A DNA stretch of 33,979 bases. Origin: Verrucomicrobia bacterium UBA6015. GTDB taxonomy: Bacteria; Verrucomicrobiota; Kiritimatiellia; UBA8416. Both the position numbers and the translations under genes were made by a program. The notes beneath the pieces were generated by a model. That model was not told the DNA's origin. It searched no databases and saw only the letters and a list, made by a program, of their open reading frames with translations. The stretch covers positions 1 through 33,979 of the forward strand of contig DIZZ01000089.1 of NCBI GenBank assembly GCA_002428045.1. The letters run 5' to 3'. Below, one piece after another: positions 1 to 8,455 of this stretch (the first letter of the stretch is position 1; each line of letters opens with the position of its first letter).

Positions 1-912
1 GAACTGATCCGCAACATCACCACCGAGCATGGCGGACGGGCGGTCTTTGCCGGCGTCGGCGAGCGTACCCGCGAAGGCAACGACCTCTGGCAGGAGATGA
101 AGGCCTCGGGCGTGCTGCGTGATACGGTGCTGGTCTTCGGCCAGATGAACGAACCGCCCGGCGCGCGCCTGCGCGTGGCGCTGGCTGGCCTGACGCACGC
201 CGAGTATTTCCGCGACACCGTGCGGCAGGACGTGCTGCTGTTCATCGACAACATCTTCCGTTTCGTCCAGGCCGGTGCCGAGGTCTCCGCCCTGCTGGGC
301 CGCATGCCCTCGGCGGTGGGCTACCAGCCGACGCTCGCCAGCGAGATGGGCAGCCTGCAGGAACGCATCACCTCCACCAAGCGCGGGGCCATCACCTCCG
401 TCCAGGCGGTCTATATTCCAGCCGATGACATTACCGACCCTGCCCCCGCGACCACATTTGCACATCTGGATGCCACGATCGTGCTGAATCGCAAGATTGT
501 CGAAATGGGTATCTATCCGGCGTTCGATCCGCTATCCTCACACTCGAATATCTTGTCGCCCGAAGCGGTCGGTGCGGACCACTACCAAACCGCCCAGGAC
601 GTTCGCCGGATCCTGCAGCGTTACGCCGAGTTGCAGGACATTATCACCATCCTCGGGCTGGAGGAACTACCCGAAGGCGACCGCGAGATCGTGCTGCGGG
701 CACGGCGGATCCAGCGGTTCCTTTCACAACCGAATTTCGTGGCCGAACAATTCACCGGCATACCGGGACAATACGTCCCCGTGGCCGAGACCATCCATGC
801 CTTCAAGGCCATCTGCGAGGGGCGGTACGATCATCTTCCTGAACAGGCCTTCATGATGGCAGGAGGCATCGATGATGTCATCGGAAAAGCCCATGCCATG
901 GAATCCGCATGA
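1..912 (+). CDS. atpD: F-type ATP synthase beta subunit, 5' truncated by window edge
   Basis: Catalytic beta subunit of the F1 head, which makes ATP from ADP and phosphate at the inner membrane. The reading frame is open from base 1, so the N-terminal barrel and the P-loop lie outside the window; 303 residues are visible. Family motifs seen include GVGERTREGNDLW, LLFIDNIFRF (Walker B region), SALLGRMPSAVGYQPTL, QERITSTKRGAITS and DPAPATTFAHLDAT, and the C-terminal region ends with DHLPEQAFMM. DPAPATTFAHLD is the ordinary F-type form, not the variant of the sodium N-ATPases. The stop codon overlaps the atpC start by 4 bases (ATGA), the usual D-C order at the end of an atp operon. Function is certain at family level. 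Confidence 0.97.
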   Translation, partial: ELIRNITTEHGGRAVFAGVGERTREGNDLWQEMKASGVLRDTVLVFGQMNEPPGARLRVALAGLTHAEYFRDTVRQDVLLFIDNIFRFVQAGAEVSALLGRMPSAVGYQPTLASEMGSLQERITSTKRGAITSVQAVYIPADDITDPAPATTFAHLDATIVLNRKIVEMGIYPAFDPLSSHSNILSPEAVGADHYQTAQDVRRILQRYAELQDIITILGLEELPEGDREIVLRARRIQRFLSQPNFVAEQFTGIPGQYVPVAETIHAFKAICEGRYDHLPEQAFMMAGGIDDVIGKAHAMESA

Positions 913-1187
913 AGGCGCCCCTACAGTTAACGATCTTGCTCCCCGAGGCGGCCATTCCCCCGCGCGCCATCCTGGCGATCGATGTTCCGGCAGCCGACGG
1001 CAGGCTCTGCGTCATGGCCCATCACCAGGCATCGATCATCGCCCTCACCGCCGGGCAGGTGACCATCACCACCCTTGATGGCGAACGCGAAGCCTGGCAG
1101 ATCAGCGCCGGTGCCCTGCGCGTGGAACATAACACCGCCATCCTGCTGACCCCCCAGTGCCAGCGGATTGACAAAAGCACGTCCTAA
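909..1187 (+). CDS. atpC: F-type ATP synthase epsilon subunit, short form
   Basis: Central-stalk epsilon subunit linking F1 rotation to the c-ring. The protein has 92 residues and matches only the N-terminal beta-sandwich domain (LTILLPE near the start, then HHQASIIALTAGQVTI and the GALRVEHNTAILL strand). The usual 130-140 residue subunit ends in two helices that inhibit ATP hydrolysis; this one stops before them. Comparable short epsilons are known in green sulfur bacteria and some other phyla, so truncation is probably natural rather than a frameshift. It starts inside the atpD stop (ATGA). No strong terminator follows: 37 bases separate it from the convergent DUF2264 gene and contain only a weak 4-bp stem. 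Confidence 0.9.
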   Translation: MKAPLQLTILLPEAAIPPRAILAIDVPAADGRLCVMAHHQASIIALTAGQVTITTLDGEREAWQISAGALRVEHNTAILLTPQCQRIDKSTS

Positions 1188-1224
1188 ACCTTCCGAACCG
1201 CTGCCAGGCGGGGACGATCTTCAT

Positions 1225-2376
1225 TTAGAATTTGGCACGGGCGGTTGTCAGGGCATGATCCAGAGGATGATCGTCGCCAGACCAGATGCGCTGCGCCGTC
1301 CAGGCGACGGCGGGGGCGCTCCAGAATGGATCCTCCGGGGGAAGCCCTAGCGCAAGCAACCCCGTGGAGCATAAGTAGGTGCTGGTGGTCGTGATATAGG
1401 TTTCGCCGAGGCCGGGTTGGTTTCCCGCCAGACCAATCGTGAGCCAACCGTCTTCGGTAAAGGTTCCCGGGGCATCCATGGTGCGGTGGATAACGGCCGT
1501 CAGCGCCGAGCGAACCTGCGCAGCAGGCAGCTCGGCAGGCAATTCCCGTCTCAGCGCGATCTGACTGAGCAACTGGAAGGCCCCGCAGCGATACGCCAGC
1601 GAACGACCAATGGCCGGAAAAGAGCCATCCGGAGCAACCAAGCGCTCCTGGACAGCGGCATAGCGCTGGGCACGCTGGAGAATCGCTTCACGGAAGGAAC
1701 TCCAGTCGTCCCGCTCCTGACTCATGACCTCGACGATATCGATCAGCATGGGTTGGATCACGAAGCTGTTGTAGTAGTCCCAGTGAAAGTCATTACCATC
1801 GCCGTAGATTCCATCGCCGAGATACCATTGCTCATGCTGACGGATCGCATAATCGATACGCATGGGATCGTAGTCCGCCCCCATCCTGAATAGCGCGGCC
1901 TCGATCATCGCACTGAACAGCAGCCAGTTGTTGAAGTAGGGTTTAAACTGCCGGATCTGCTTAAATACCCCGACCAGGTTCTGCCGGGTCTCTTGATCGA
2001 GCTGGCGATATAGACTACCGGGGGCGCGAACGAGGGCATGGGCAAGGAAGGCTCCATCCACGATATGATGGACCTCACTAGTGGCACTGAAGTAATCCGG
2101 AGACGCCGAATCTGCAGCGACCCGCAGAGCCTCCCTTGCCAACACGCTAAGCTTCGCCTTTCGGTCCATCTCGTCGGCACCCGTAGTCGGCTGTTCCAAC
2201 CATGGCGCTATCCCTGCAAGCAGACGTCCGGTGATTTCCAATGCGGAATTCTTGCGGGTTCCGGTGCGTCCATCAAACGGCAGATTCTGCAGCAAGGTCC
2301 CCTTCGCCAGGTTCGTCAAGACAGGGATCGAAAGCCGCTCCACCATCTGAATCCAATACAATCGGTCTTTATTCAT
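1225..2376 (-). CDS. DUF2264 family protein
   Basis: A 383-residue protein that I recognise as a DUF2264 member, from the N-terminal DRxYWxxMVxxLxxPVLxxLA pattern, the ALEITGRLLAGIAPWLE segment at residues 45-61 and the aromatic, Asp/Gly-rich stretch around residues 184-210 (YLGDGIYGDG, then FHWDYYNSF). No signal peptide is evident. The family is predicted to have an alpha/alpha-toroid fold and is often found near polysaccharide-degrading genes, so a role on glycans is plausible, but no activity can be read from the sequence. The length fits the single-domain form of the family. The gene diverges from the glycosyltransferase gene at 2575, and its ATG lies 7 bases after a good -10 box, so it may be leaderless; an AGGG is also present upstream and could act as an SD. 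Confidence 0.85.
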   Translation of the reverse strand: MNKDRLYWIQMVERLSIPVLTNLAKGTLLQNLPFDGRTGTRKNSALEITGRLLAGIAPWLEQPTTGADEMDRKAKLSVLAREALRVAADSASPDYFSATSEVHHIVDGAFLAHALVRAPGSLYRQLDQETRQNLVGVFKQIRQFKPYFNNWLLFSAMIEAALFRMGADYDPMRIDYAIRQHEQWYLGDGIYGDGNDFHWDYYNSFVIQPMLIDIVEVMSQERDDWSSFREAILQRAQRYAAVQERLVAPDGSFPAIGRSLAYRCGAFQLLSQIALRRELPAELPAAQVRSALTAVIHRTMDAPGTFTEDGWLTIGLAGNQPGLGETYITTTSTYLCSTGLLALGLPPEDPFWSAPAVAWTAQRIWSGDDHPLDHALTTARAKF

Positions 2377-2383
2377 TGGCCAC

Positions 2384-2412
2384 CCTATACATTTTCAAAG
2401 CCAAAAACGCAA
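2384..2412 (-). promoter_or_regulatory. Candidate sigma70-like promoter of the DUF2264 gene
   Basis: On the minus strand a TTGCGT (2412-2407) and a TATAGG (2389-2384) are separated by 17 bases. The -10 box ends 7 bases before the ATG at 2376, which would place transcription start at or next to the start codon. An AGGG overlapping the end of the -10 could serve as an SD instead if transcription began further upstream. Confidence 0.4.
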
Positions 2413-2510
2413 CACCTGAATCCGTCATTAGGGCGCTATGCACACAAATCCATTTCGCCGGCAATGAACCGATCTCGGCGTTTGAAATTAAGACATGCCA
2501 TTAGCGTTGC

Positions 2511-2555
2511 CCGCAGCAGCGGGTCCGCAGCAGTTGGTCTTGCAACCCGCAGCAG
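2511..2555 (+). repeat. Three direct copies of CCGCAGCAG
   Basis: The 9-base unit occurs exactly at 2511-2519, 2525-2533 and 2547-2555, just upstream of the glycosyltransferase gene. The last copy lies in the spacer of the proposed promoter at 2540-2568, and the first two lie upstream of its -35. This could be a repeated regulator site or simple slippage; the sequence alone does not decide. Confidence 0.5.
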
Positions 2556-2568
2556 TTCATTCTAGCAT
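2540..2568 (+). promoter_or_regulatory. Candidate promoter of the glycosyltransferase gene at 2575
   Basis: TTGCAA (2540-2545), a 17-base spacer and TAGCAT (2563-2568). Only six bases separate the -10 box from the ATG at 2575, and no purine-rich SD is present, so the transcript would begin at or next to the start codon (leaderless). Confidence 0.45.
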
Positions 2569-2574
2569 AACCCC

Positions 2575-3738
2575 ATGGATTTTGTATTTATCGCCAACGC
2601 TTGGTCTGCCGCCGCAAAGAACCCGACAGGGAAACACCAGATTGCCCTGACCCTTGCGGCCATGGGACACCGTGTACTGTGGATCGAAGGGGCTGGCATG
2701 CGTCGCCCCCGCGCATCCAACACCCACGACCGATCACGTATCCGAACCAAATTGATGACCGCCATGCGCGGAATCCGGCGCGTTCATCCAGGAATCTGGC
2801 ACGCCGCCCCCGTCATCATTCCGATTCCCGGCAATGCCTTCATTCGTGCGTTGAATGCACTGATTTACACGATAACCGGTTGGCTAGGCAAACGGATCCT
2901 CGGATTTCACAGCCCGGTACTGATTAACTTCCTGCCGGTGGTTCCCCTGGCTGAACGACTATGGCCATGGAAACGCATTTATTTCTGCGTCGACCGGTGG
3001 GATCAGTTCGACCTGTATGACAGCAACCTGATGTGCCGAGTGGATGCCGACTGCTGCCGGATGGCAGATCTTGTATTCACCACCTCCCAGGATCTGCAAC
3101 ACCGCTGCAGCGCCAACGCCAACGCGGTACACTACATCGGGCATGGCGTGGATTGGCTCCATTTCAGCCGGGCCTCGCATCCTTCACAATGTCCCCGCCC
3201 TGCAGATCTCCCGGCGGGTCGGATGGTCGGTTTCTTCGGACTGCTCTCGGAGTGGATCGATCAGGATCTGATCCTGCAGCTTGCCGACGCACTGAACGCA
3301 TCGCACGCATCGCCGCCGATCAAGATCGTCCTGATCGGTCATGCCGATGTGGATATCACTAAACTGAAACAATCACCCCACATTGAGCATCTGCCATCCA
3401 AGCCGTTTGCCGATCTGCCATCCTATGCGGCATCTTTTGATGTGGCGATTATCCCCTTCTGCATCACCCCGCTGACCCTCGCTGTCAATCCTATCAAACT
3501 GAGGGAAATGCTCGCCGCAGGCTGCCCTGTCGTTTCCACCGCGCTGCCGGAAGTGGAGGCCGTCGCCCAAACCAATCGTTTCGTGAAAACCGCACAAAAC
3601 CCTGCGGAATTCATTGCCGCCGTGCAATCCTGGCTTGCCATGCCCCTGCCGGAAATCGAGCGCAAGAAAATCAGCGACACCATGCAGGACGAAACCTGGG
3701 ACGCGAAAGTCAACGCGATGCTGAATCTGATCGAATGA
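2575..3738 (+). CDS. Glycosyltransferase (GT-B fold, family 1/4-like)
   Basis: A 387-residue cytoplasmic glycosyltransferase, probably adding a sugar from a nucleotide-sugar donor during surface glycan synthesis. The N-terminal half has the acceptor-domain pattern (GKHQIALTLAAMGHRVLWIEG), and the C-terminal half has the donor-binding Rossmann domain: MVGFFGLLSEWID, KIVLIGHADVD, then the loop SFDVAIIPF followed by NPIKLREMLAAGCPVVSTALPEV. That last stretch resembles enzymes of the TuaH/GT1 type, where the EX7E motif is replaced by NPxKLxExLAAG. Its stop overlaps the next glycosyltransferase start by 4 bases (ATGA at 3735-3738), so the two are translationally coupled. Donor and acceptor cannot be told from the sequence. 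It appears to lack an SD (see promoter entry). Confidence 0.85.
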   Translation: MDFVFIANAWSAAAKNPTGKHQIALTLAAMGHRVLWIEGAGMRRPRASNTHDRSRIRTKLMTAMRGIRRVHPGIWHAAPVIIPIPGNAFIRALNALIYTITGWLGKRILGFHSPVLINFLPVVPLAERLWPWKRIYFCVDRWDQFDLYDSNLMCRVDADCCRMADLVFTTSQDLQHRCSANANAVHYIGHGVDWLHFSRASHPSQCPRPADLPAGRMVGFFGLLSEWIDQDLILQLADALNASHASPPIKIVLIGHADVDITKLKQSPHIEHLPSKPFADLPSYAASFDVAIIPFCITPLTLAVNPIKLREMLAAGCPVVSTALPEVEAVAQTNRFVKTAQNPAEFIAAVQSWLAMPLPEIERKKISDTMQDETWDAKVNAMLNLIE

Positions 3739-6110
3739 AAGCGAACCCACAAAAACCTAACGTGGCCCACCTCATCCTCTCCCCTGCCCTGGGAGGGCTG
3801 GAAACCTGCGCCGCCCTGTGGCACAACCTTCGTAACACGCAGCCCTCCTGCAAATCGACGTTCCTGGTCTGCCTTGAGGATGCACCGGCAAACGGGATGA
3901 GACTATCGGACGCACCGGATTTAATCCTGCATGCAAGGCGGCAACGCTTCCCCTGGGATCGGCGCGCCATCCAGAACCTGCGCCAGTTCATTGGCGACAA
4001 CGACATTCGGATCCTGCATTCCCACAATACCGCAGCGCGCCAATATGCCAGTATCGCCCGTGCCGCCTGCCCCGGGCTGCGGCACATTTACACCGATCAC
4101 GGAACGAACCTGCACCTTGAGGGACGGGTCAATCGGCTGCGGTTGGCATATATGCGGCGGCGCACGGACGCCTGGTGTGCAGTATCATCCGAAGCGGCCA
4201 GAAGACTGGCGGAGGCCGAGGGATTACCTGCCGATGCGGTCCATGTCATCCCCAATGGTATCCTCGTCCCGCCGCAGATGCCCAATATCAGCAAACGGCG
4301 ACAGGAGCGGGAAAATGGGCACACGGAGTGGAACGTCCAGTCCCAATATGTGATCGGCTACGTCGGACGCCTGTCGACCGAAAAAGGGGTTGATCGACTG
4401 ATACAAGCAGTCGCCTCGATGCACGTGCGGTGCGACCTCGTGATTATCGGCGAAGGCCCGCAACGCGATGCACTGGTAGCCCAGGCCAACTCGCTTGCCA
4501 TGACGGAACGTGTCCATTTCCATGGGGGAATCCCGCAGGCTCGACACCTGATGAATGCCTTTGATTTGCTCGTCCTCCCATCGCGCAGCGAAGGGCTTCC
4601 CATGGTCCTGCTGGAGGCGATGGCGGAGGGGTGTCTTGTGGCCGCCACCGACACGGGGGAATGCCGGACCGTCCTGGACAACGGCAAGGCAGGTACGCTG
4701 CTGCCCGGACATGAAGAGGTGTGGCCTACGGTACTGGACGAGCTGCTCGGCACACGCGAGACAGCCCCTGTGCAACACATGGTGGCTAACGCGTTCAGCC
4801 GAGTCAGCGAATCGTATGATGTCAGCAAAACCCTGGCGCTTTACGAATCGGTCTACAAGACGGGTAGGGCTGACACCCAAGCCCGACCCGCCGGGCATAA
4901 GCGGTTTGCCAGTGAACGTTTGCCCGGCAGGACAGGCAAGGGTGCCGGTCCTACAATGATCACCATTTCCAACTTGTATCCCACCCCGGATAACCCCGTC
5001 CGCGGGATGTTCAATGCCCAGTTGTTCAGTGCGCTGGCGGCTCGGGCAACGGTCTGGAATCTGGCATTGTGCGCGGCCCCCCCCTGGCGATTCACCGCCA
5101 TCCGAGAATGGAAATGCCCGACATCGGAGCCCCCCTCCACCCGCTATGTCCCCTATCTGCACATTCCGATTATGGGTCGCTTTTTCAGTGACCGCCTCGT
5201 TGCGCACGCCGTTCTCCCGGCGTGTGCGGAAACCCAGGAGCCCACGGCCGTATTGGCGTCTTGGCTTTATCCAGACGGCATCGCCGCAGCCGCCGTGTTC
5301 AGGAACCGTGGGGTACCCGTCTGGATCATGGTGCTGGGATCAGACCGTTTCCACCTGCTATCCCGTATCCGACGTCAACGCATCCTGGCCGCAACCCCGG
5401 CTGTTGCCGGATGGATCTGCGTGACACCGCACATTGCCGACGCCCTGACCGATGCCGGCATACCAGCTGACCGTGTGCATGTCATCCCAAACGGCGTCGA
5501 TCCCCATCGTTTCTATCCGCAGGATAAGTTTGCTGCACGCCGAGAACTGGAACGTTCCGGAATTATCCATTTCAACGAACCGAGTTACTACCTACTGTGG
5601 ATCGGCAACCTCGAACCGGTTAAAGACCCGCAAACGGCCATCGATGCAATCAGCGAATTGATGTCGCCACGTTCGGAGGAATCCACACCCGCCCCAATCC
5701 TCGTGATGATCGGCGACGGCTCGCTACGCCGCCGATTACACCAACGCCTGCAAGGAACCGCCATGGCCGAGCGTATTTTCCTTGTTGGGCGGCGTCCGCA
5801 TGAGGAGATTCCGCAGTGGCTTAATGCCGTTGATGGACTGTTGCTGAGCAGCCGCTCCGAAGGCATGCCAAACGCCATCACCGAAGCCCTGGCCTGCGGC
5901 TGCCCCGTCACCGCGACCGATACCGGAGTCTGCCGCGAAATGCTGCAGGACCAGCCTTGCTGCCAGATTGCGCCTGTCGGCGATAGCAAGGCATTTGCAC
6001 ATGCCATCAACGCCATGCTGCAAGCCCGCCAGCAAACTGAGCAACGTCCCCGATTCACCCGTACGTGGCAAAGGATGGCCGACGAGATGCTTGAGTGCAT
6101 CGCTTCTTGA
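3735..6110 (+). CDS. Fused double glycosyltransferase (GT4-GT4)
   Basis: A 791-residue protein made of two complete GT4 enzymes in one frame. Module 1 (about residues 1-378) has the early LILSPALGGLE loop, GYVGRLSTEKGVDRLI, and an EX7E motif at E286/E294 within SEGLPMVLLEAM. Module 2 (about 408-791) starts at an internal Met408 (4956-4958) followed by ISNLYPTPDNPVRGMFNAQL, a typical GT4 N-terminus, and carries LWIGNLEPVKDPQTAIDA and EX7E at E709/E717. The junction (about residues 377-407) is low in hydrophobic residues, rich in Arg/Gly, and encoded by a palindromic element at 4864-4954. Two separate genes were probably joined there. Both active-site motifs are intact, so both modules may work. 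Substrates are unknown; surface polysaccharide assembly is the likely role. It ends 4 bases before the convergent gene at 6115. Confidence 0.85.
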   Translation: MKANPQKPNVAHLILSPALGGLETCAALWHNLRNTQPSCKSTFLVCLEDAPANGMRLSDAPDLILHARRQRFPWDRRAIQNLRQFIGDNDIRILHSHNTAARQYASIARAACPGLRHIYTDHGTNLHLEGRVNRLRLAYMRRRTDAWCAVSSEAARRLAEAEGLPADAVHVIPNGILVPPQMPNISKRRQERENGHTEWNVQSQYVIGYVGRLSTEKGVDRLIQAVASMHVRCDLVIIGEGPQRDALVAQANSLAMTERVHFHGGIPQARHLMNAFDLLVLPSRSEGLPMVLLEAMAEGCLVAATDTGECRTVLDNGKAGTLLPGHEEVWPTVLDELLGTRETAPVQHMVANAFSRVSESYDVSKTLALYESVYKTGRADTQARPAGHKRFASERLPGRTGKGAGPTMITISNLYPTPDNPVRGMFNAQLFSALAARATVWNLALCAAPPWRFTAIREWKCPTSEPPSTRYVPYLHIPIMGRFFSDRLVAHAVLPACAETQEPTAVLASWLYPDGIAAAAVFRNRGVPVWIMVLGSDRFHLLSRIRRQRILAATPAVAGWICVTPHIADALTDAGIPADRVHVIPNGVDPHRFYPQDKFAARRELERSGIIHFNEPSYYLLWIGNLEPVKDPQTAIDAISELMSPRSEESTPAPILVMIGDGSLRRRLHQRLQGTAMAERIFLVGRRPHEEIPQWLNAVDGLLLSSRSEGMPNAITEALACGCPVTATDTGVCREMLQDQPCCQIAPVGDSKAFAHAINAMLQARQQTEQRPRFTRTWQRMADEMLECIAS
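4864..4954. repeat. 91-bp palindromic element inside the glycosyltransferase fusion
   Basis: The element begins GTAGGGC and ends GTCCTAC. Reading the left arm from 4864 and the reverse complement of the right arm from 4954, 26 of the first 34 positions agree, including the outer GTAGG and an inner block (GCCGGGCA/TGCCCGGC) at the base of a loop of about 20 nt. It encodes the linker between the two GT4 modules and lies immediately upstream of the internal Met408. Structurally it looks like a REP/MITE-type mobile palindrome, comparable to the Rickettsia palindromic elements that are translated within genes. No second copy was found in this window. Confidence 0.7.
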
Positions 6111-6114
6111 TGCC

Positions 6115-8448
6115 TTAAAGCAAGACATCAAATGCCAAGGTAACGTCTGTCGGAGGTTCCAACTGGTTACCACGGGTGCCCAGTTCCGCTTCCAGGAACC
6201 GCTGCAAAAGGTGAATGGTACGATGCCGGACCTCGCGGCTTTCAATCTGCAGGTGCACGGTGACTTCTGGCGATTCGCCGCTGTGCCGACGCCCAAAACG
6301 CCAGGGACGATCTTTCCAGCGCGACTGGGCGTAACGGGCGAGCTGCGCCATGTAAGGCCGTATCTGCAAAAACAGCGATGACGCCGCCGCATCAGCATCG
6401 GCAATCTCCACCGTGAACGCCACCGAGACCTCAAACGCGGGGATGCTCAAGCTGACCTCGCACCGATCCGCCAGTTCGCCAGACAACACCATCAGCACAT
6501 CGGGAATCATCCCCTGCACCGGCGAAGCGGGAGGCGATGGAAGCACTGATTCGACAGGGGGAGCGACGACGCCCTCTAACAGTGCAGCGATCTGCGCTTC
6601 CTCACCCACCTGAGGGGGTGGTGCTACAGGCCCAGCAACAGAACCGATCTGAGCCTGCTCAACCAGGCGTGTTTCCATGGTGCGCATCTGCTCCTGCAAT
6701 GCATCCTCGTACAACCGAAAAAAAGCGACATTGATCGCATCGCGGGCAGGCGCCGTCATTTGCGTATACGCCGTCGGGGCCTTGGACACGGCCTCGCTCC
6801 ATCGTCCCTGGAACTGTAGGAACCAATCATTTTGCATGGCATGTTGCATCGCACCGGCAGCCATGTCACGTCGCAAGGTCTCCTGCTGCGAGGATTCAAT
6901 ATCCTTCACCAACTCAAGTTGACGGGTCAAGGCGGCTTGCGCCACGGAGATCAGGTTATGAATCCGCTGCAAAAGTAATAAAATGGCCTCGTCCAGCAAG
7001 TCGTCCGGAAAATCTGGAACAAGGATATCCCCCCTGTTCAAAAAAGTCAGCGCAGCGTCCACCGACGATGGCAACGCCCCTTGCGTGGAATGAATCTCCG
7101 AAAGCAATACATCCGGCAAAACCGTCAGGGATTCCAAGTGACCGAAATTCTCGGCATATTGGGATTGCGCAACGGCCCCCCGGATCTCAGGCAGCAAGGC
7201 ATCGACCCGCTCGGCAAGACGACGGCGAATAATGTCGGTAAAGGTCGGATCCTTTTCAAGCAGCAGGTTTAGACGCTCCGTCTCCGCCGGGGTCAGATCG
7301 CCCGCATAGGAACCAACAAGGAATGATCGGCGATTAGCGCATAGGGCATCGAGCAGCAACTGACGACTCTTCGCGGACTGCCGATGCACAATAAGATCGG
7401 AGCGCAGGGTTTCGGTCAGCCAGGCCGGATCGACGGTAAGTAGCGGTGTTGAACGCAAGAACTCGGACAGCCGTTCGGTTTCCAACCGATGGGCCAGCGT
7501 ACGGATGTAGCTTTTAACACATGAGAAAATCGTGACCGTGGAGGATAAAGAACCTTCTGGAACATCTTTCCCCGATTCAATAGCCGACATTAACGCGGCC
7601 AAAATCTGAGATTCAACCTGCACTGCCGCGACTGGAACGGCCCCCCCCAATCCCGCCACAACCTGGTCCACCGTTTTAATCTGCCATCCGTAATGATTTC
7701 GAATCAAATCGATCATGCCCGATGCTAATGCCTGCGAATATACATCAAGCTCCTCTAACCGATTCGATACCGGGCTGCTGACCTTCCCGATCAAGACCGC
7801 TTGCAGGCCATTGGTGACCGTTTCTGTCCAAGGCCACGCCAACAGGCCATTCTCACCCGCCAAACGAACAAGCAAGGCATCGATATCTTCAAATGATGGA
7901 ATGGATTGGCTACGATCAATGTCCTTCTTTCCACGCTCAACCACGGATGATCTGACGTCTTCAAACAACGCATCGAAGCGGCGACGGCCAAACTCGTCGA
8001 GCGAGGAATTCAAAACGGCAGCACCATTTGCCTCAGCCCCTGAGCCACCAGTCAGATCGGAGGCCACAACACGCACCGTTGACTGCTCATTGGCCACCTT
8101 CAAGATAAGCTCAAGACGGTCCTCAAAGATTTGCTTCAACAAGAAACGAGCATTCTCGAGACAAATGCCGCGGCTAACATCGCGAAGACGATGTGCCACG
8201 AGATCACCCGCCATGGCATCGGTCAGCGCACTCTTGATCAGCGCCATCTGCTCGGCATCCGGGCTTATAACCTCTTCTGCGGCATCCTCCATGCGCCTTG
8301 TTGCCGTGTTCACGGCCAGCTTCCATGCCATTCTATCCTTGGGCGATACCCCCGCAAAGCGATCTCCGTCAGGTTCTTTCGCGGTTCCCACGAGAACCGC
8401 AGCAAGGGCCACCGCCATGACGCGAACCCAAGTTGAAAAGCATTTCAT
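6115..8448 (-). CDS. Large exported protein of unknown function
   Basis: I do not recognise this 777-residue protein. The start at 8448 gives an N-terminus MKCFSTWVRVMAVALAAVLVGTA that looks like a signal peptide, and it follows GAGAGGG by 7 bases; a start 33 bases upstream would bury that signal. Most of the protein appears helical and charged, with Leu/Glu-rich stretches and no metal-binding or nucleotide motif that I can see. A Pro-rich segment (VAGPVAPPPQVG and later PSPPASPV) separates it from a C-terminal domain of about 130 residues with alternating hydrophobic strands (CEVSLSIPAFEVSVAFTVEI, later EVTVHLQIESREV). It may be a periplasmic scaffold or envelope protein, but this is only a guess. 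The gene converges on the glycosyltransferase fusion and lies downstream of azoR. Confidence 0.75.
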   Translation of the reverse strand: MKCFSTWVRVMAVALAAVLVGTAKEPDGDRFAGVSPKDRMAWKLAVNTATRRMEDAAEEVISPDAEQMALIKSALTDAMAGDLVAHRLRDVSRGICLENARFLLKQIFEDRLELILKVANEQSTVRVVASDLTGGSGAEANGAAVLNSSLDEFGRRRFDALFEDVRSSVVERGKKDIDRSQSIPSFEDIDALLVRLAGENGLLAWPWTETVTNGLQAVLIGKVSSPVSNRLEELDVYSQALASGMIDLIRNHYGWQIKTVDQVVAGLGGAVPVAAVQVESQILAALMSAIESGKDVPEGSLSSTVTIFSCVKSYIRTLAHRLETERLSEFLRSTPLLTVDPAWLTETLRSDLIVHRQSAKSRQLLLDALCANRRSFLVGSYAGDLTPAETERLNLLLEKDPTFTDIIRRRLAERVDALLPEIRGAVAQSQYAENFGHLESLTVLPDVLLSEIHSTQGALPSSVDAALTFLNRGDILVPDFPDDLLDEAILLLLQRIHNLISVAQAALTRQLELVKDIESSQQETLRRDMAAGAMQHAMQNDWFLQFQGRWSEAVSKAPTAYTQMTAPARDAINVAFFRLYEDALQEQMRTMETRLVEQAQIGSVAGPVAPPPQVGEEAQIAALLEGVVAPPVESVLPSPPASPVQGMIPDVLMVLSGELADRCEVSLSIPAFEVSVAFTVEIADADAAASSLFLQIRPYMAQLARYAQSRWKDRPWRFGRRHSGESPEVTVHLQIESREVRHRTIHLLQRFLEAELGTRGNQLEPPTDVTLAFDVLL

Positions 8449-8455
8449 AAGGTTT

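Noticed and set aside
1..1187. Sodium-translocating N-ATPase operon
   Set aside because: The beta subunit carries DPAPATTFAHLD, the ordinary F-type form, and the gene after atpC is not an atpQ/atpR homologue.
4850..4960. Frameshift or sequencing error as the cause of the glycosyltransferase fusion
   Set aside because: The linker stays in one frame over the whole palindromic element and both modules are intact, so a structural insertion explains it better than a single-base error. Assembly error is still possible.
4224..5207. A 327-codon open frame on the minus strand within the glycosyltransferase fusion
   Set aside because: Antisense to well-conserved GT4 motifs, with no family match and no start signal.
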